A stretch of DNA of 64,000 nt from Sporobacter sp963663605 (lineage in GTDB: Bacteria > Bacillota > Clostridia > Oscillospirales > Oscillospiraceae). Below the pieces are notes generated by a model that searched no databases, was not told the origin of the DNA, and saw only the letters and a program-made list of their open reading frames with translations. The DNA lies in the NCBI GenBank assembly GCA_963663605.2, contig CAXXVF010000002.1, forward strand, positions 1,426,001-1,490,000, written 5' to 3'. Shown piece after piece: positions 16,960 to 24,731 of this stretch (positions are counted from its first letter, which is position 1; each line of letters opens with the position of its first letter). Made by a program: the position numbers and the translations under genes.

Positions 16960-18338
16960 TCAGAGAATACCGCACGATACAGGAAATCGTCAGCCCCCTC
17001 ATGATGATCAAGGACGTCGAGGGCGTCACATACGACGAGCTGGCCGAAATCGAACTGCCGGACGGTACGGTCCGCCGCTGCAAGGTGCTGGAGGTCGACC
17101 GCGACACGGCCGTCGTCCAGCTGTTTGAAAGCGCGGCCGGCATCAATCTTGCCCAGTCCAAGGTGCGTTTTCTCGGCCACCCGCTGGAGCTGGCCGTTTC
17201 GGGCGATATGCTCGGACGCGTGTTCAACGGTATGGGCCAGCCCATTGACGGCGGACCCGATATCCTGGCCGAATCCATGCAGGACATCAACGGCCTGCCC
17301 ATGAATCCGGCGGCCCGCGACTACCCCAACGAATTCATCCAGACCGGCGTCTCCACAATCGACGGGCTCAACACGCTCGTGCGCGGACAGAAGCTGCCGA
17401 TCTTTTCCGGTTCCGGCCTGCCGCACGCGCAGCTGGCCGCACAGATTGCCCGCCAGGCCAAGGTCCTGGGCGACGCGGAAGCCAACTTCGCCGTCGTGTT
17501 CGCCGCCATCGGCATCACGTTCGAGGAAGCGGAGTACTTCGTACAGGAATTCAACCGCACCGGCGCCATCGACCGGACGGTTTTGTTTACGAACCTCGCC
17601 AACGACCCGGCTGTTGAACGTATCGCCACGCCGCGTATGGCGCTCACGGCCGCTGAATACCTCGCGTTTGAAAAAGACATGCATGTGCTCGTCATCTTAA
17701 CGGATATCACGAACTATGCCGAGGCGCTGCGCGAGATCTCGGCCGCACGCAAGGAAGTCCCCGGACGGCGCGGCTATCCCGGCTACCTCTATACGGACCT
17801 TGCCACCATGTACGAGCGCGCCGGACGGCGCATCGGAAAGGACGGTTCGATCACGATGATCCCGATCCTCACGATGCCGGAGGACGACAAGACGCACCCG
17901 ATCCCCGACCTGACCGGTTATATCACGGAGGGACAGATCATCCTCTCGCGCGACCTGTACCGCAGGGGCATCATGCCTCCTGTCGATGTTCTGCCGTCGC
18001 TGTCCCGTCTTAAGGATAAGGGCATCGGTAAGGGCAAGACGCGCGAGGACCACGCCGACACGCTCAACCAGCTGTTCGCCGCGTATTCCTCCGGCAAGGA
18101 CGCCAAGGAGCTCATGACGATCCTCGGCGAAAGCGCGCTGACGCCGACGGACCTGCTGTTCGCCAAATTCGCTTCGGAGTTCGAGGCGCGTTACGTAACG
18201 CAGGGCTTCGACGAAAACCGCTCGATCGAAGAAACGCTGACGCTCGGCTGGGAGCTTCTGAGCATCCTGCCGAAATCCGAGCTCAAACGTATACGCACGG
18301 AGTATATAAGCAAATATATGCCGGAGACTAAGGATTGA
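16956..18338 (+). CDS. ntpB: V-type ATPase subunit B (regulatory/non-catalytic)
   Basis: 460 residues, the usual size. It resembles subunit A but has no P-loop: the corresponding segment reads FSGSGLPHAQLAAQIARQA (about residues 150-168). RGYPGYLYTDLATMYERAG and the C-terminal helical domain are typical. The start is GTG overlapping the stop of ntpA, with GGAGGCG upstream. It forms the A3B3 head with subunit A. Confidence 0.96.
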   Translation: MIREYRTIQEIVSPLMMIKDVEGVTYDELAEIELPDGTVRRCKVLEVDRDTAVVQLFESAAGINLAQSKVRFLGHPLELAVSGDMLGRVFNGMGQPIDGGPDILAESMQDINGLPMNPAARDYPNEFIQTGVSTIDGLNTLVRGQKLPIFSGSGLPHAQLAAQIARQAKVLGDAEANFAVVFAAIGITFEEAEYFVQEFNRTGAIDRTVLFTNLANDPAVERIATPRMALTAAEYLAFEKDMHVLVILTDITNYAEALREISAARKEVPGRRGYPGYLYTDLATMYERAGRRIGKDGSITMIPILTMPEDDKTHPIPDLTGYITEGQIILSRDLYRRGIMPPVDVLPSLSRLKDKGIGKGKTREDHADTLNQLFAAYSSGKDAKELMTILGESALTPTDLLFAKFASEFEARYVTQGFDENRSIEETLTLGWELLSILPKSELKRIRTEYISKYMPETKD

Positions 18339-18351
18339 GGGGTGAACCATA

Positions 18352-19002
18352 ATGGCCGGTAAAACCATATCGCCGACGCGGATGGAGCTCACCCGGCTCA
18401 AAGCGCGCCTGAAGACCGCAAAACGCGGACACAAGCTCTTAAAAGACAAGCGCGACGAGCTCATGCGCCAGTTTTTGGCGATCGTGCGCCGCAACCGCGA
18501 GCTGCGCGCGCGCGTTGAAGAGGGCCTGAGCACCTCAAGCCGCGCGCTCACCGTCGCTTCATCCATCATGTCGCCGGATATGCTCGAGCAGTCGCTCCTG
18601 TTCCCGAAACAGAGCGTCGAGCTGGACATGACGCTCGGCAACATCATGTCGGTGCGCGTGCCCGTGTATCACTATGTCACGAAAAACACGGACGCCTCGG
18701 AAATCTACCCCTACGGCTTTGCTCAGACGTCCGGTGAGCTCGACGACGCGCTGGAGGCGATGGCAGACGTCTTTGCCGACATGCTGGAGCTGGCGCAGGT
18801 CGAAAAGACTATGCAGCTTTTAGCCGATGAAATCGAAAAAACGCGCCGCCGCGTCAACGCGCTCGAGTACGTATTGATCCCCGAAATGCAGACCAGCATC
18901 CGGTACATCTCCATGAAGCTGGAGGAAAACGAGCTGTCGACAAAGGTCCGCCTGATGAAGGTCAAGGACATGGTGCTCGAAAACGCGCGCCGGGGCAATT
19001 AA
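18352..19002 (+). CDS. ntpD: V-type ATPase subunit D (central shaft)
   Basis: 216 residues with long N- and C-terminal helices that form the coiled-coil rotor shaft. The start SPTRMELTRLKARLKTAKRG followed by LLKDKRDEL is the family signature. It binds subunit F and the head. GAGGGGTG precedes ATG. It is the last gene of the operon, followed by a strong terminator. Confidence 0.95.
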   Translation: MAGKTISPTRMELTRLKARLKTAKRGHKLLKDKRDELMRQFLAIVRRNRELRARVEEGLSTSSRALTVASSIMSPDMLEQSLLFPKQSVELDMTLGNIMSVRVPVYHYVTKNTDASEIYPYGFAQTSGELDDALEAMADVFADMLELAQVEKTMQLLADEIEKTRRRVNALEYVLIPEMQTSIRYISMKLEENELSTKVRLMKVKDMVLENARRGN

Positions 19003-19056
19003 CGGCAAACCGCCGGCGCTTTATGCGCCCGGCACCTGATCTTTCCCGGAATAAAC

Positions 19057-19089
19057 AAAAACGCCGACGGCTGACCGTCGGCGTTTTTT
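19057..19089. terminator. Terminator of the V-ATPase operon
   Basis: A 14-bp stem (AAAAACGCCGACGG with its complement) and loop CTGA, ending in TTTTTT. Symmetric A/T flanks suggest it also serves the convergent DtxR-type gene. Confidence 0.9.
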
Positions 19090-19154
19090 GTTTTCCGCAT
19101 GTATTGCTGAACCGCATACGGCAGCGGCCCTGACCATGCGCTGCTTGTACGGAA

Positions 19155-19532
19155 TTATTCCTTTTCCCTTTTTCTGCCGGCATGGCGGCATATGGCGTCA
19201 AAACTTTCTTCGCTGAGGTCGTGCTCTATTCTGCAGGCGTCCTCGCGGGCCGTATTTTCATTTACGCCCAAAGCAATCAGGAGCTCCGTTATAAGTTTGT
19301 GCCGCTCATACATGCGCTCGGCAATCTCCAGGCCGGCGTCGGTCAGTGTAATGAGGCTGTCCGAATCCATTTCAATATAGCCGTTTTCCCTCAGCCGCTT
19401 GGTGGCATACGATACGCTGGGCTTCTTGACGCCGAGCTCGGCCGCAATATCCACCGAGCGGATATATCCGTGTTTTTCTTTGAGCATCAGCATCATTTCA
19501 AGATAATCCTCAGCCGATTGGCGGATTTTCAT
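19155..19532 (-). CDS. DtxR/MntR-family metal-dependent repressor
   Basis: About 125 residues. The N-terminal winged helix (AEDYLEMMLMLKEKHGYIRSVDIAAELGVKKPSVS) is diagnostic of the DtxR/MntR/IdeR family. A dimerisation and metal-binding domain follows, with ligands in EHDLSEESFDAICRH and ERHKLITELL. There is no SH3-like third domain, so it is the short MntR-like form. The start at 19532 is chosen because AAGGAGG lies eight bases upstream; in-frame ATGs at 19538 and 19559 sit too near or before that site. It is divergent from feoAB, whose promoter carries palindromes of the type this family binds, so it probably represses iron uptake when metal is plentiful. Confidence 0.88.
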   Translation of the reverse strand: MKIRQSAEDYLEMMLMLKEKHGYIRSVDIAAELGVKKPSVSYATKRLRENGYIEMDSDSLITLTDAGLEIAERMYERHKLITELLIALGVNENTAREDACRIEHDLSEESFDAICRHAGRKREKE

Positions 19533-19647
19533 GTGCATGCCCTCCTTGCATATGTGCATTCATGTTATCAGATTAATCCCTATATTGCAACGTCTATACG
19601 GCTGTAAATCGAATTTTATCCGTTTCATCCACGATAATATTTTTTGC

Positions 19648-19734
19648 TTGACAAATAGTGACCGCTTTGCTAAACTTATATCAGGTTAGTTTTGTCTAAC
19701 CGTTTTTGCGCAGCATTAGTTAGTTTATACTAAC
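19648..19734 (+). promoter_or_regulatory. feoAB promoter with two DtxR-type operator palindromes
   Basis: The promoter is TTGACA (19648-19653), 17 bases, TAAACT (19671-19676). Downstream of the -10 lie two palindromes built on GTTAG...CTAAC: GGTTAG-6-CTAACC (19684-19701) and GTTAGT-4-ACTAAC (19719-19734). The TTAG/CTAA half-sites resemble those of the IdeR/DtxR class. Both would block transcription by sitting over the start region. Binding by the adjacent repressor is inferred. Confidence 0.7.
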
Positions 19735-19764
19735 CACAAATAAAAGCGAGAAAGGAAGTCGGGA

Positions 19765-19986
19765 ATGAATTCTTTGAGAAACGTTAACGTCGGCGAAACG
19801 GTGGCCGTCGTGAAGCTGCACGGCGAGGGCGCCGTAAAGCGTCGGATTATGGACATGGGGGTGACGAAAGGGGCCGAAATCCATGTCCGAAAGGTAGCGC
19901 CTTTGGGCGACCCTATTGAAGTCACGGTCCGCGGTTATGAACTGAGCATCCGCAAAGCGGACGCTGAAATGATCGAGGTCGTGTGA
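19765..19986 (+). CDS. feoA: Ferrous iron transport protein A
   Basis: 73 residues forming an SH3-like beta-barrel. The motifs VKLHGEGAVKRRIMDMGVTKGAEIHV and DPIEVTVRGYELSIRKADAEMI are the standard FeoA pattern. It is cytosolic and supports FeoB-mediated Fe2+ uptake. Expression is probably under the metal-responsive palindromes just upstream. It is followed after 16 bases by feoB. Confidence 0.93.
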   Translation: MNSLRNVNVGETVAVVKLHGEGAVKRRIMDMGVTKGAEIHVRKVAPLGDPIEVTVRGYELSIRKADAEMIEVV

Positions 19987-20002
19987 GAAAGGAGAAATCG
20001 CT

Positions 20003-22168
20003 ATGAGTATAAAAATCGCGCTCGCGGGCAACCCCAACAGCGGCAAAACAACGATGTTCAACAACCTGACCGGTTCATCGCAGTACGTCGGCAACTGGCC
20101 GGGCGTCACTGTCGAAAAAAAGGAAGGCCGCCTCAAGGGGCGAAAAGATATCGTGATACAAGACCTTCCGGGCATATATTCATTATCACCTTATACGCTC
20201 GAGGAAGTCATTGCACGCGATTATCTGGTAGGCGAAAAACCGGACGCAATCATCAATATCCTCGACGGCACCAATATCGAGCGAAATCTCTATCTTACGA
20301 CGCAGCTCATCGAGCTTGGCATCCCCACGGTCGTTGCCGTCAATATGATCGATATCGTCCGGAAGAACGGCGACGTTATTGACCTTGGGAAACTGGGCAA
20401 AGCACTTGGCTGCACGGTCGTCGAGACGTCTGCGCTCAAGGGGGACGGTTCGCGCGAGGCGGTGGAAAAAGCCGCGGCGCTCGCAGCAAAACCAAATTCC
20501 GCAGGGGATCTCCCCTCCGTCTTTGAAGGCAGCGTAGAGCATGCCATCGCGCACATCGAGGAATCAATCGAGAACATCGTTCCGGCACGATATCTGCGCT
20601 GGCATGCCATCAAGCTGTTTGAACGGGATGAAAAGGTCCTCGAGGGACTGAGGCTCAACAAAGAGCTTTCAGACCACCTGGAAGAACATATTGCCGCCTG
20701 TGAAAAGGAGATGGACGACACCTCGGACAGCATTATCACCAATCAGCGTTACGCTTACATCTCAAAGCTCGTTTTCTCTGCGGTCAAAAAGAAACCTGGA
20801 AAAGGCGGTACGCTTTCGGATAGGATCGACCGCGTCGTAACGAACCGTATTCTGGCGCTGCCGATCTTCGCACTCATCATGTTCTGCGTGTACTATATAT
20901 CCGTCACCACGATCGGCGATATTGTCACGGGCTTTACGAACGACACGCTCTTCGGCGAATGGATCGTCGGCGGGCTGGGCGCCTGGTTTTCTAATATCGG
21001 CGTGGCCGACTGGCTGACGGGTCTCATCGTCGACGGCATCATCGGCGGCGTCGGCGCCGTCATCGGTTTCGTGCCGCAGATGCTCATACTGTTTTTTCTG
21101 CTGTCCATACTTGAAGATATCGGCTACATGGCCCGCGTTGCTTTTATCATGGACCGGATCTTCCGCAAATTCGGCCTTTCCGGCAAAAGCTTTATCCCGA
21201 TGCTCATCGGCTCGGGCTGCTCCGTACCGGGCATCATGGCCGCACGCACGATCGAGAACGAGCGCGACCGGCGCATGACCGTCATGACGACGTCGTTCAT
21301 CCCCTGCGGCGCAAAGCTTCCGATCATCGCCCTGTTCGCGGGCGCGCTGTTCGGCGGTTCCGGCTGGATCGCAACCTCGGCTTATTTTATCGGCGTCGCC
21401 GCCGTCATCATATCCGGTCTCATCCTTAAAAAGACGAAACCCTTCGCCGGAAAACCCGCGCCGTTCGTCATGGAACTGCCGTCTTATCACGTCCCTGCCG
21501 CCGGCAATGTGCTGCGCAGCACATGGGAACGCGGCTGGAGCTTTATCCGGCGCGCGGGCACCGTCATTCTGGCATCCGCCGTCGTGCTGTGGTTCTTGCA
21601 GGCGTTCGGCGTTGTGGACGGCGTATTCCAGATGGTTGAAGACAACAATACGAGCCTTTTGGCCGCTATCGGCAGCTTCATCGCGCCGATCTTCTCGCCG
21701 CTTGGCTTCGGAAGCTGGAAGGCCGCCGTCGCTACGTTTACAGGCCTCATCGCAAAGGAAAATGTCGTCGGCACATTCGGGGTGCTTTACGGCTTTGCCG
21801 AGGTGGCAGAAGACGGCGCGGAGATATGGAGCCGGCTCGCCGCCGACTTTACAGGCCTGACCGCTTACAGCTTTATGCTCTTTAATCTCCTGTGCGCCCC
21901 CTGCTTTGCGGCCATGGGCGCGATCAAACGGGAAATGAACAGCGCCAAATGGACCTGGGCCGCCATCGGTTATATGACCGTGTTCGCTTATGCCGTTTCG
22001 CTGATTGTTTACCAGCTTGGCGCGCTGTTTGCAGGCGGGAGCTTCAATGCCGGAACCGTTATCGCGCTGCTTCTGTTGGCGCTTATCCTGTGGCTGATGC
22101 TGCGCCGGAACCGGTATGATGAAACCGGCGCACCAGTTATTAAGGGCAAAGTGAAAGCCAATGCTTAG
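20003..22168 (+). CDS. feoB: Ferrous iron transporter B
   Basis: 721 residues. The N-terminal G domain has G1 GNPNSGKTT (about residue 9-17), G3 DLPGIYSL (about 55) and G4 NMID (about 118). A GDI-like helical spacer (to about 265) leads to the membrane region with two Gate motifs, including the conserved Cys in IGSGCSVPGIMAAR (about residue 405) and in FNLLCAPCFAAM (about 640). It takes up Fe2+ across the membrane. AAAGGAGAAATCGCT precedes ATG. Its last codons overlap the small Cys-rich membrane gene. Confidence 0.97.
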   Translation: MSIKIALAGNPNSGKTTMFNNLTGSSQYVGNWPGVTVEKKEGRLKGRKDIVIQDLPGIYSLSPYTLEEVIARDYLVGEKPDAIINILDGTNIERNLYLTTQLIELGIPTVVAVNMIDIVRKNGDVIDLGKLGKALGCTVVETSALKGDGSREAVEKAAALAAKPNSAGDLPSVFEGSVEHAIAHIEESIENIVPARYLRWHAIKLFERDEKVLEGLRLNKELSDHLEEHIAACEKEMDDTSDSIITNQRYAYISKLVFSAVKKKPGKGGTLSDRIDRVVTNRILALPIFALIMFCVYYISVTTIGDIVTGFTNDTLFGEWIVGGLGAWFSNIGVADWLTGLIVDGIIGGVGAVIGFVPQMLILFFLLSILEDIGYMARVAFIMDRIFRKFGLSGKSFIPMLIGSGCSVPGIMAARTIENERDRRMTVMTTSFIPCGAKLPIIALFAGALFGGSGWIATSAYFIGVAAVIISGLILKKTKPFAGKPAPFVMELPSYHVPAAGNVLRSTWERGWSFIRRAGTVILASAVVLWFLQAFGVVDGVFQMVEDNNTSLLAAIGSFIAPIFSPLGFGSWKAAVATFTGLIAKENVVGTFGVLYGFAEVAEDGAEIWSRLAADFTGLTAYSFMLFNLLCAPCFAAMGAIKREMNSAKWTWAAIGYMTVFAYAVSLIVYQLGALFAGGSFNAGTVIALLLLALILWLMLRRNRYDETGAPVIKGKVKANA

Positions 22169-22334
22169 TTTTATTGTGGCTAATCTGGCAACCATCATTG
22201 TCGGTGCCGTTGTGTTTGCTGTTTTGGCGTTCATTATTTTTAAAGCAATCCAAAGCCTTAAAAAGAGTGCGACTTCCTGCGGCACGGGCTGTTCCGGCTG
22301 CCCGAACGCAAAGCAATGCGGCCGCAGCAAATAA
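22161..22334 (+). CDS. FeoB-associated Cys-rich membrane protein
   Basis: A 57-residue protein overlapping the end of feoB by eight bases. It has one N-terminal membrane helix (MLSFIVANLATIIVGAVVF and onward to about residue 27), then a basic stretch and a C-terminal cysteine cluster with four Cys in the pattern C-3-C-2-C-5-C (residues 40-53), ending NAKQCGRSK. This is the form of the FeoB_associated family, thought to take over the role of FeoC in many Bacillota and Bacteroidota. The cysteines may bind iron or sense redox state. It was missed by length cut-offs, but position, overlap and composition all support it. Confidence 0.9.
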   Translation: MLSFIVANLATIIVGAVVFAVLAFIIFKAIQSLKKSATSCGTGCSGCPNAKQCGRSK

Positions 22335-22378
22335 TTCCGCTATTATGGGTTATTACCTTTTCTTATCTCCTACCATGC

Positions 22379-22460
22379 GAAACAGGGGCTTTTATGCCCC
22401 TGTTTCCAGACTGTCGAAAAAGCCGCTCCCGCGGCTTTTTTGATATATTGTCGACAGTCT
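22379..22460 (+). terminator. Tandem, nested hairpin terminator after the feo operon
   Basis: The first hairpin is GAAACAGGGGC / GCCCCTGTTTC (22379-22406). Next is a terminator AAAAAGCCGC-TCCC-GCGGCTTTTTT (22417-22441), itself enclosed in a longer inverted repeat AGACTGTCGA / TCGACAGTCT (22408-22417 and 22451-22460). The inner hairpin with its T run is the likely stop; the outer repeat is unusual. Confidence 0.8.
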
Positions 22461-22574
22461 AAAAAAGGTGCTTTTATAGGCGGGCAGAAATTGATTAAAT
22501 GTTCCGCTCCTCGGGATAAAACAATAAAATTCAATGATACTTATTACATGTTATAAAAAAATATAAAATAGTTA

Positions 22575-22618
22575 TTGACATATGCCCATAACCGTGCTAG
22601 TATTGTTTTGGGCATATG
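22575..22618 (+). promoter_or_regulatory. Promoter enclosed in a 10-bp inverted repeat, upstream of the DUF5320 genes
   Basis: TTGACA (22575-22580), 17 bases, TAGTAT (22598-22603). A perfect inverted repeat CATATGCCCA (22579-22588) / TGGGCATATG (22609-22618) begins in the -35 and ends after the -10, so a bound dimer would cover the core promoter. This looks like an operator; the cognate regulator is unknown (the nearby DUF134 protein is a candidate). Confidence 0.6.
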
Positions 22619-22681
22619 CTAATTATGTTACAAGTGCACCGCGGCGGCAGGCCGCGGGCAAAAACGGCGGGAGGTGAATTC

Positions 22682-22903
22682 ATGCCGAGAGGAGACAGAA
22701 CCGGCCCGGCCGGTATAGGCCGGATGAGCGGGCGCGGCGCCGGCTTCTGCACCGGCAATGACGTCCCCGGATATCTAAATCCATGGGGGACACGGCGCGC
22801 CGGCCGGTACGGGCATCGTTACGGCCGATGGCTTCTGGCCGCAGGCCTCATACCCGGATGCGTATACCTTGTCCGCCGGATGGCAAACCGCAGGAAGAAA
22901 TAA
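22682..22903 (+). CDS. DUF5320-like small protein with C-terminal hydrophobic segment
   Basis: 73 residues. The N-terminus PRGDRTGPAGIGRMSGRGAGFC-GNDVPGY has the Gly/Arg-rich signature (PRGDxTGPxGxGxxxGRGxGxC.G) of the DUF5320 family found in anaerobes and methanogens, often near dinitrogenase-cofactor-like (NifX/NifB) proteins. Residues about 46-62 are hydrophobic, then a basic tail, so it may be membrane-attached. The start at 22682 follows GGGAGGTGAATTC. It shares its promoter with the homologous gene 33 bases downstream. Function is unknown. Confidence 0.75.
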   Translation: MPRGDRTGPAGIGRMSGRGAGFCTGNDVPGYLNPWGTRRAGRYGHRYGRWLLAAGLIPGCVYLVRRMANRRKK

Positions 22904-22936
22904 ATTATAATTAACTTAAGACGGGAGGTGTATCAT

Positions 22937-23260
22937 ATGCCAAGAGGAAATGGAAACGGCCCGACGGGAATGGGCCCTATGACAGGGCGCGGCATGGGTT
23001 ACTGTGCCGGTAACGACGCGCCGGGATATGCAAGCCAGTATGGCTTCGGCAGCGGCTTCGGCGGCCGCAGGCGCGGTAACCGCCGGATGTTTTACGCAAC
23101 CGGCAAGCCGGGCTGGGCACGTTACGGAGCGCCGGCAAACGCGAATTTTAATTCCGCCTTTGATGCGGAAGCGGACCTGAGGGCAGAAGTCAGATCTCTT
23201 AAGGAACAACTCGATCAGATCGACAGACGCCTTTCGAGCCTTAATAACGACGCGGAGTAA
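22937..23260 (+). CDS. DUF5320 domain-containing protein
   Basis: 107 residues. The N-terminal signature PRGNGNGPTGMGPMTGRGMGYC-GNDAPGY matches DUF5320, then comes a Gly/Arg-rich middle and a C-terminal coiled coil (DLRAEVRSLKEQLDQIDRRLSSL, about residues 80-102). The start at 22937 follows GGGAGGTGTATCAT. It is a paralog of the preceding gene in its N-terminal half, while its C-terminal helix replaces the membrane segment. A metal- or cofactor-handling role is suspected only from the genomic company of the family. Confidence 0.82.
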   Translation: MPRGNGNGPTGMGPMTGRGMGYCAGNDAPGYASQYGFGSGFGGRRRGNRRMFYATGKPGWARYGAPANANFNSAFDAEADLRAEVRSLKEQLDQIDRRLSSLNNDAE

Positions 23261-23377
23261 CCCGTAAAACGCACTTGGGGAAAGAGCTAACACAGCTTTT
23301 TCCCCTTACGTTTTTATGTTGAAAACATACACACATCTGATGTCATACGATTTGCCGGATAAAACGTGCGTTGTTTA

Positions 23378-23531
23378 TTGACAGGAGCCGGAAATTTACG
23401 TAAACTGTAAAGCAGGTATATAAACAACCGGGACTATGTGACGTTTTGTCCCAGGTCTGCCCGGCGGGCGGATATCGGGACTAAGTGCTGCCGCAGGCGC
23501 ATGATAAACCACAGAAAACGGAGATACTATT
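23378..23531 (+). promoter_or_regulatory. Promoter and structured leader of the DUF134 gene
   Basis: The promoter is TTGACA (23378-23383), 17 bases, TAAACT (23401-23406). The leader of about 120 bases has a direct repeat CGGGACTAtGTG (23429-23440) and CGGGACTAaGTG (23476-23487) with GTCCC between them (23448-23452). GTCCC can pair with either copy of GGGAC, giving two mutually exclusive hairpins; the second also has an inner CTGCCC / GGGCGG stem. This may be a tandem operator or an RNA switch. Confidence 0.5.
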
Positions 23532-24002
23532 ATGGCAAGACCTGTTAAATGGAGAAGAATAGAGCGGTTCCCCGCCGTGACGTACTTCGTCCCTTCTGAG
23601 AAGCCGCCGAATACACCGGAAAACATCCTGAAACTGGAGGAACTCGAAGCCGTCCGGCTAAAAGATCTGGAGGGCCTGGAGCAGGCAGAATGCGCAGACA
23701 GGATGGAGATCTCCCGGCAGACTTTTCAGCGCATCCTCCTTTCCGCAAGAGAAAAGATCGCCGACAGCCTGGTCAACGGGAAGTCCATTCATGTTGTGGG
23801 CGGCCATTTCACCCAGAACATCTGCATGGTCAAATGCTTAGACTGCGGCAAGGAATGGATGGAGAGCTTCGAAAACATGAAAACGAACGGCGTGAGAAAC
23901 TATTCGTGTCCGTCCTGCCGTTCTCATAATATACGCTGCGAGCAAAACTGCAGCGCCCCGTTCGGGCGCGGCAACTGCCGGCGGCACGGCTGGAACAACT
24001 AA
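23532..24002 (+). CDS. DUF134 (UPF0251) family DNA-binding protein
   Basis: 156 residues. The opening MARPVKWRRIERFPAVTYFVP and the helix-turn-helix LEGLEQAECADRMEISRQTFQRILLSAREKIADSLVNGK are diagnostic of the DUF134/UPF0251 family. The C-terminal extension has cysteines in CLDCGKEW and CPSCRSHNIRCEQNC, resembling a zinc ribbon (about residues 105-145), followed by a His/Arg-rich end. The family is a putative sigma-region-4-like regulator tied to metal and anaerobic genes. It is followed after 20 bases by the MOSC gene. Its own leader carries a direct repeat (23429-23487), so autoregulation is possible. Confidence 0.88.
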   Translation: MARPVKWRRIERFPAVTYFVPSEKPPNTPENILKLEELEAVRLKDLEGLEQAECADRMEISRQTFQRILLSAREKIADSLVNGKSIHVVGGHFTQNICMVKCLDCGKEWMESFENMKTNGVRNYSCPSCRSHNIRCEQNCSAPFGRGNCRRHGWNN

Positions 24003-24022
24003 CACTGTAAAGGAGTATCAGG

Positions 24023-24460
24023 ATGGCAAAAGGTTCGGTATTTTCCATTTCAATCAGTCCGGAGAGAGGACAGCTCAAAAAAGAAATACCCGAAGCTGTC
24101 TTTATCGACGATTTCGGGATCGAAGGTGACGGACATGTCGGGAGCTGGGGCCGTCAGGTCACCTGTCTCGACCGCCGGAGCGTCGATAAAACCAACGCGG
24201 AGCATCATCTGAAGACCGGACCGGGCGATTTTGCGGAGAATGTCCTGCTCGACGGGCTGGATCTGTCGGGCGTTGCGGTCGGCGGCCGGTTTAAGCTTGG
24301 ACAGGACGTCATACTGGAAGTAACGCAGATCGGAAAGGAAGACCATCCAAGCGTCGTCTCTAAAACATTCGGCGTGAGCCTTCTGCCGTACGAGGGCCTG
24401 TTCTGCAGGGTCATAAAGGGCGGAAAAGTCAAAAAGGGCGATCCCGCCGAAATTTTATAA
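24023..24460 (+). CDS. MOSC domain protein lacking the usual catalytic cysteine
   Basis: 145 residues covering a single MOSC domain: the start GSVFSISISPERGQLKKEI, the middle GIEGDGHVGSWGRQV and DFAENVLLDGLDL, and the end YEGLFCRVIKGGKVKKGDP. MOSC proteins carry sulfur or bind the molybdenum cofactor, often through a conserved Cys in a motif like IGKECH. Here that position reads IGKEDHPS, with Asp in place of Cys, so sulfur transfer through this residue is unlikely. The gene is co-oriented with DUF134. Given two molybdopterin enzymes in the window, a cofactor-handling role is plausible but not shown. Confidence 0.88.
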   Translation: MAKGSVFSISISPERGQLKKEIPEAVFIDDFGIEGDGHVGSWGRQVTCLDRRSVDKTNAEHHLKTGPGDFAENVLLDGLDLSGVAVGGRFKLGQDVILEVTQIGKEDHPSVVSKTFGVSLLPYEGLFCRVIKGGKVKKGDPAEIL

Positions 24461-24485
24461 AACCGGCTTTCAATTATAAAAGCAT

Positions 24486-24516
24486 AAGGCAGAACGCATA
24501 CCGCGTTCTGCCTTTT
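24486..24516 (+). terminator. Terminator of the DUF134-MOSC operon
   Basis: AAGGCAGAACGC / GCGTTCTGCCTT with loop ATACC (24486-24514), followed by TTCC. Confidence 0.8.
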
Positions 24517-24694
24517 CCATTCTATTAGAATCTTTAGTCCTTTGCCTAAACGTCCAATCGCCGTGCGATTTAATTTTTGCCGACGATGGCGAGTTGTCTG
24601 GTCTCGGCGACAAAAATTGTTTAATTTCAATGTTTTGAGGAATTCATTTCCGAAAAGCATTACTTTGCGAGCGCCGCAGCGCGAGAACCCTTGT

Positions 24695-24730
24695 TTGTCG
24701 AAAAAGCCGCGTAAGCGGCTTTTTTGACAA
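24695..24730. terminator. Hairpin terminator at the 3' end of the TraB gene
   Basis: AAAAAGCCGC-GTAA-GCGGCTTTTTT (24701-24725), enclosed by TTGTC / GACAA. It is a close relative of the inner hairpin at 22417-22441. It touches the stop codon of the minus-strand TraB gene and can act on either strand. Confidence 0.7.
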
Positions 24731-24731
24731 C

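Noticed and set aside
20762..22330. Long 522-codon open frame opposite feoB
   Set aside because: Mirror frame of the GC-rich feoB coding strand; Arg/His/Asp-rich composition is not protein-like.
24538..24694. Possible dispersed repeat (REP-like) between the MOSC and TraB genes
   Set aside because: Contains GAGCGCCGCAGCGCGAG and other GC-rich bits but no second copy was found in this window, so it cannot be called a repeat.
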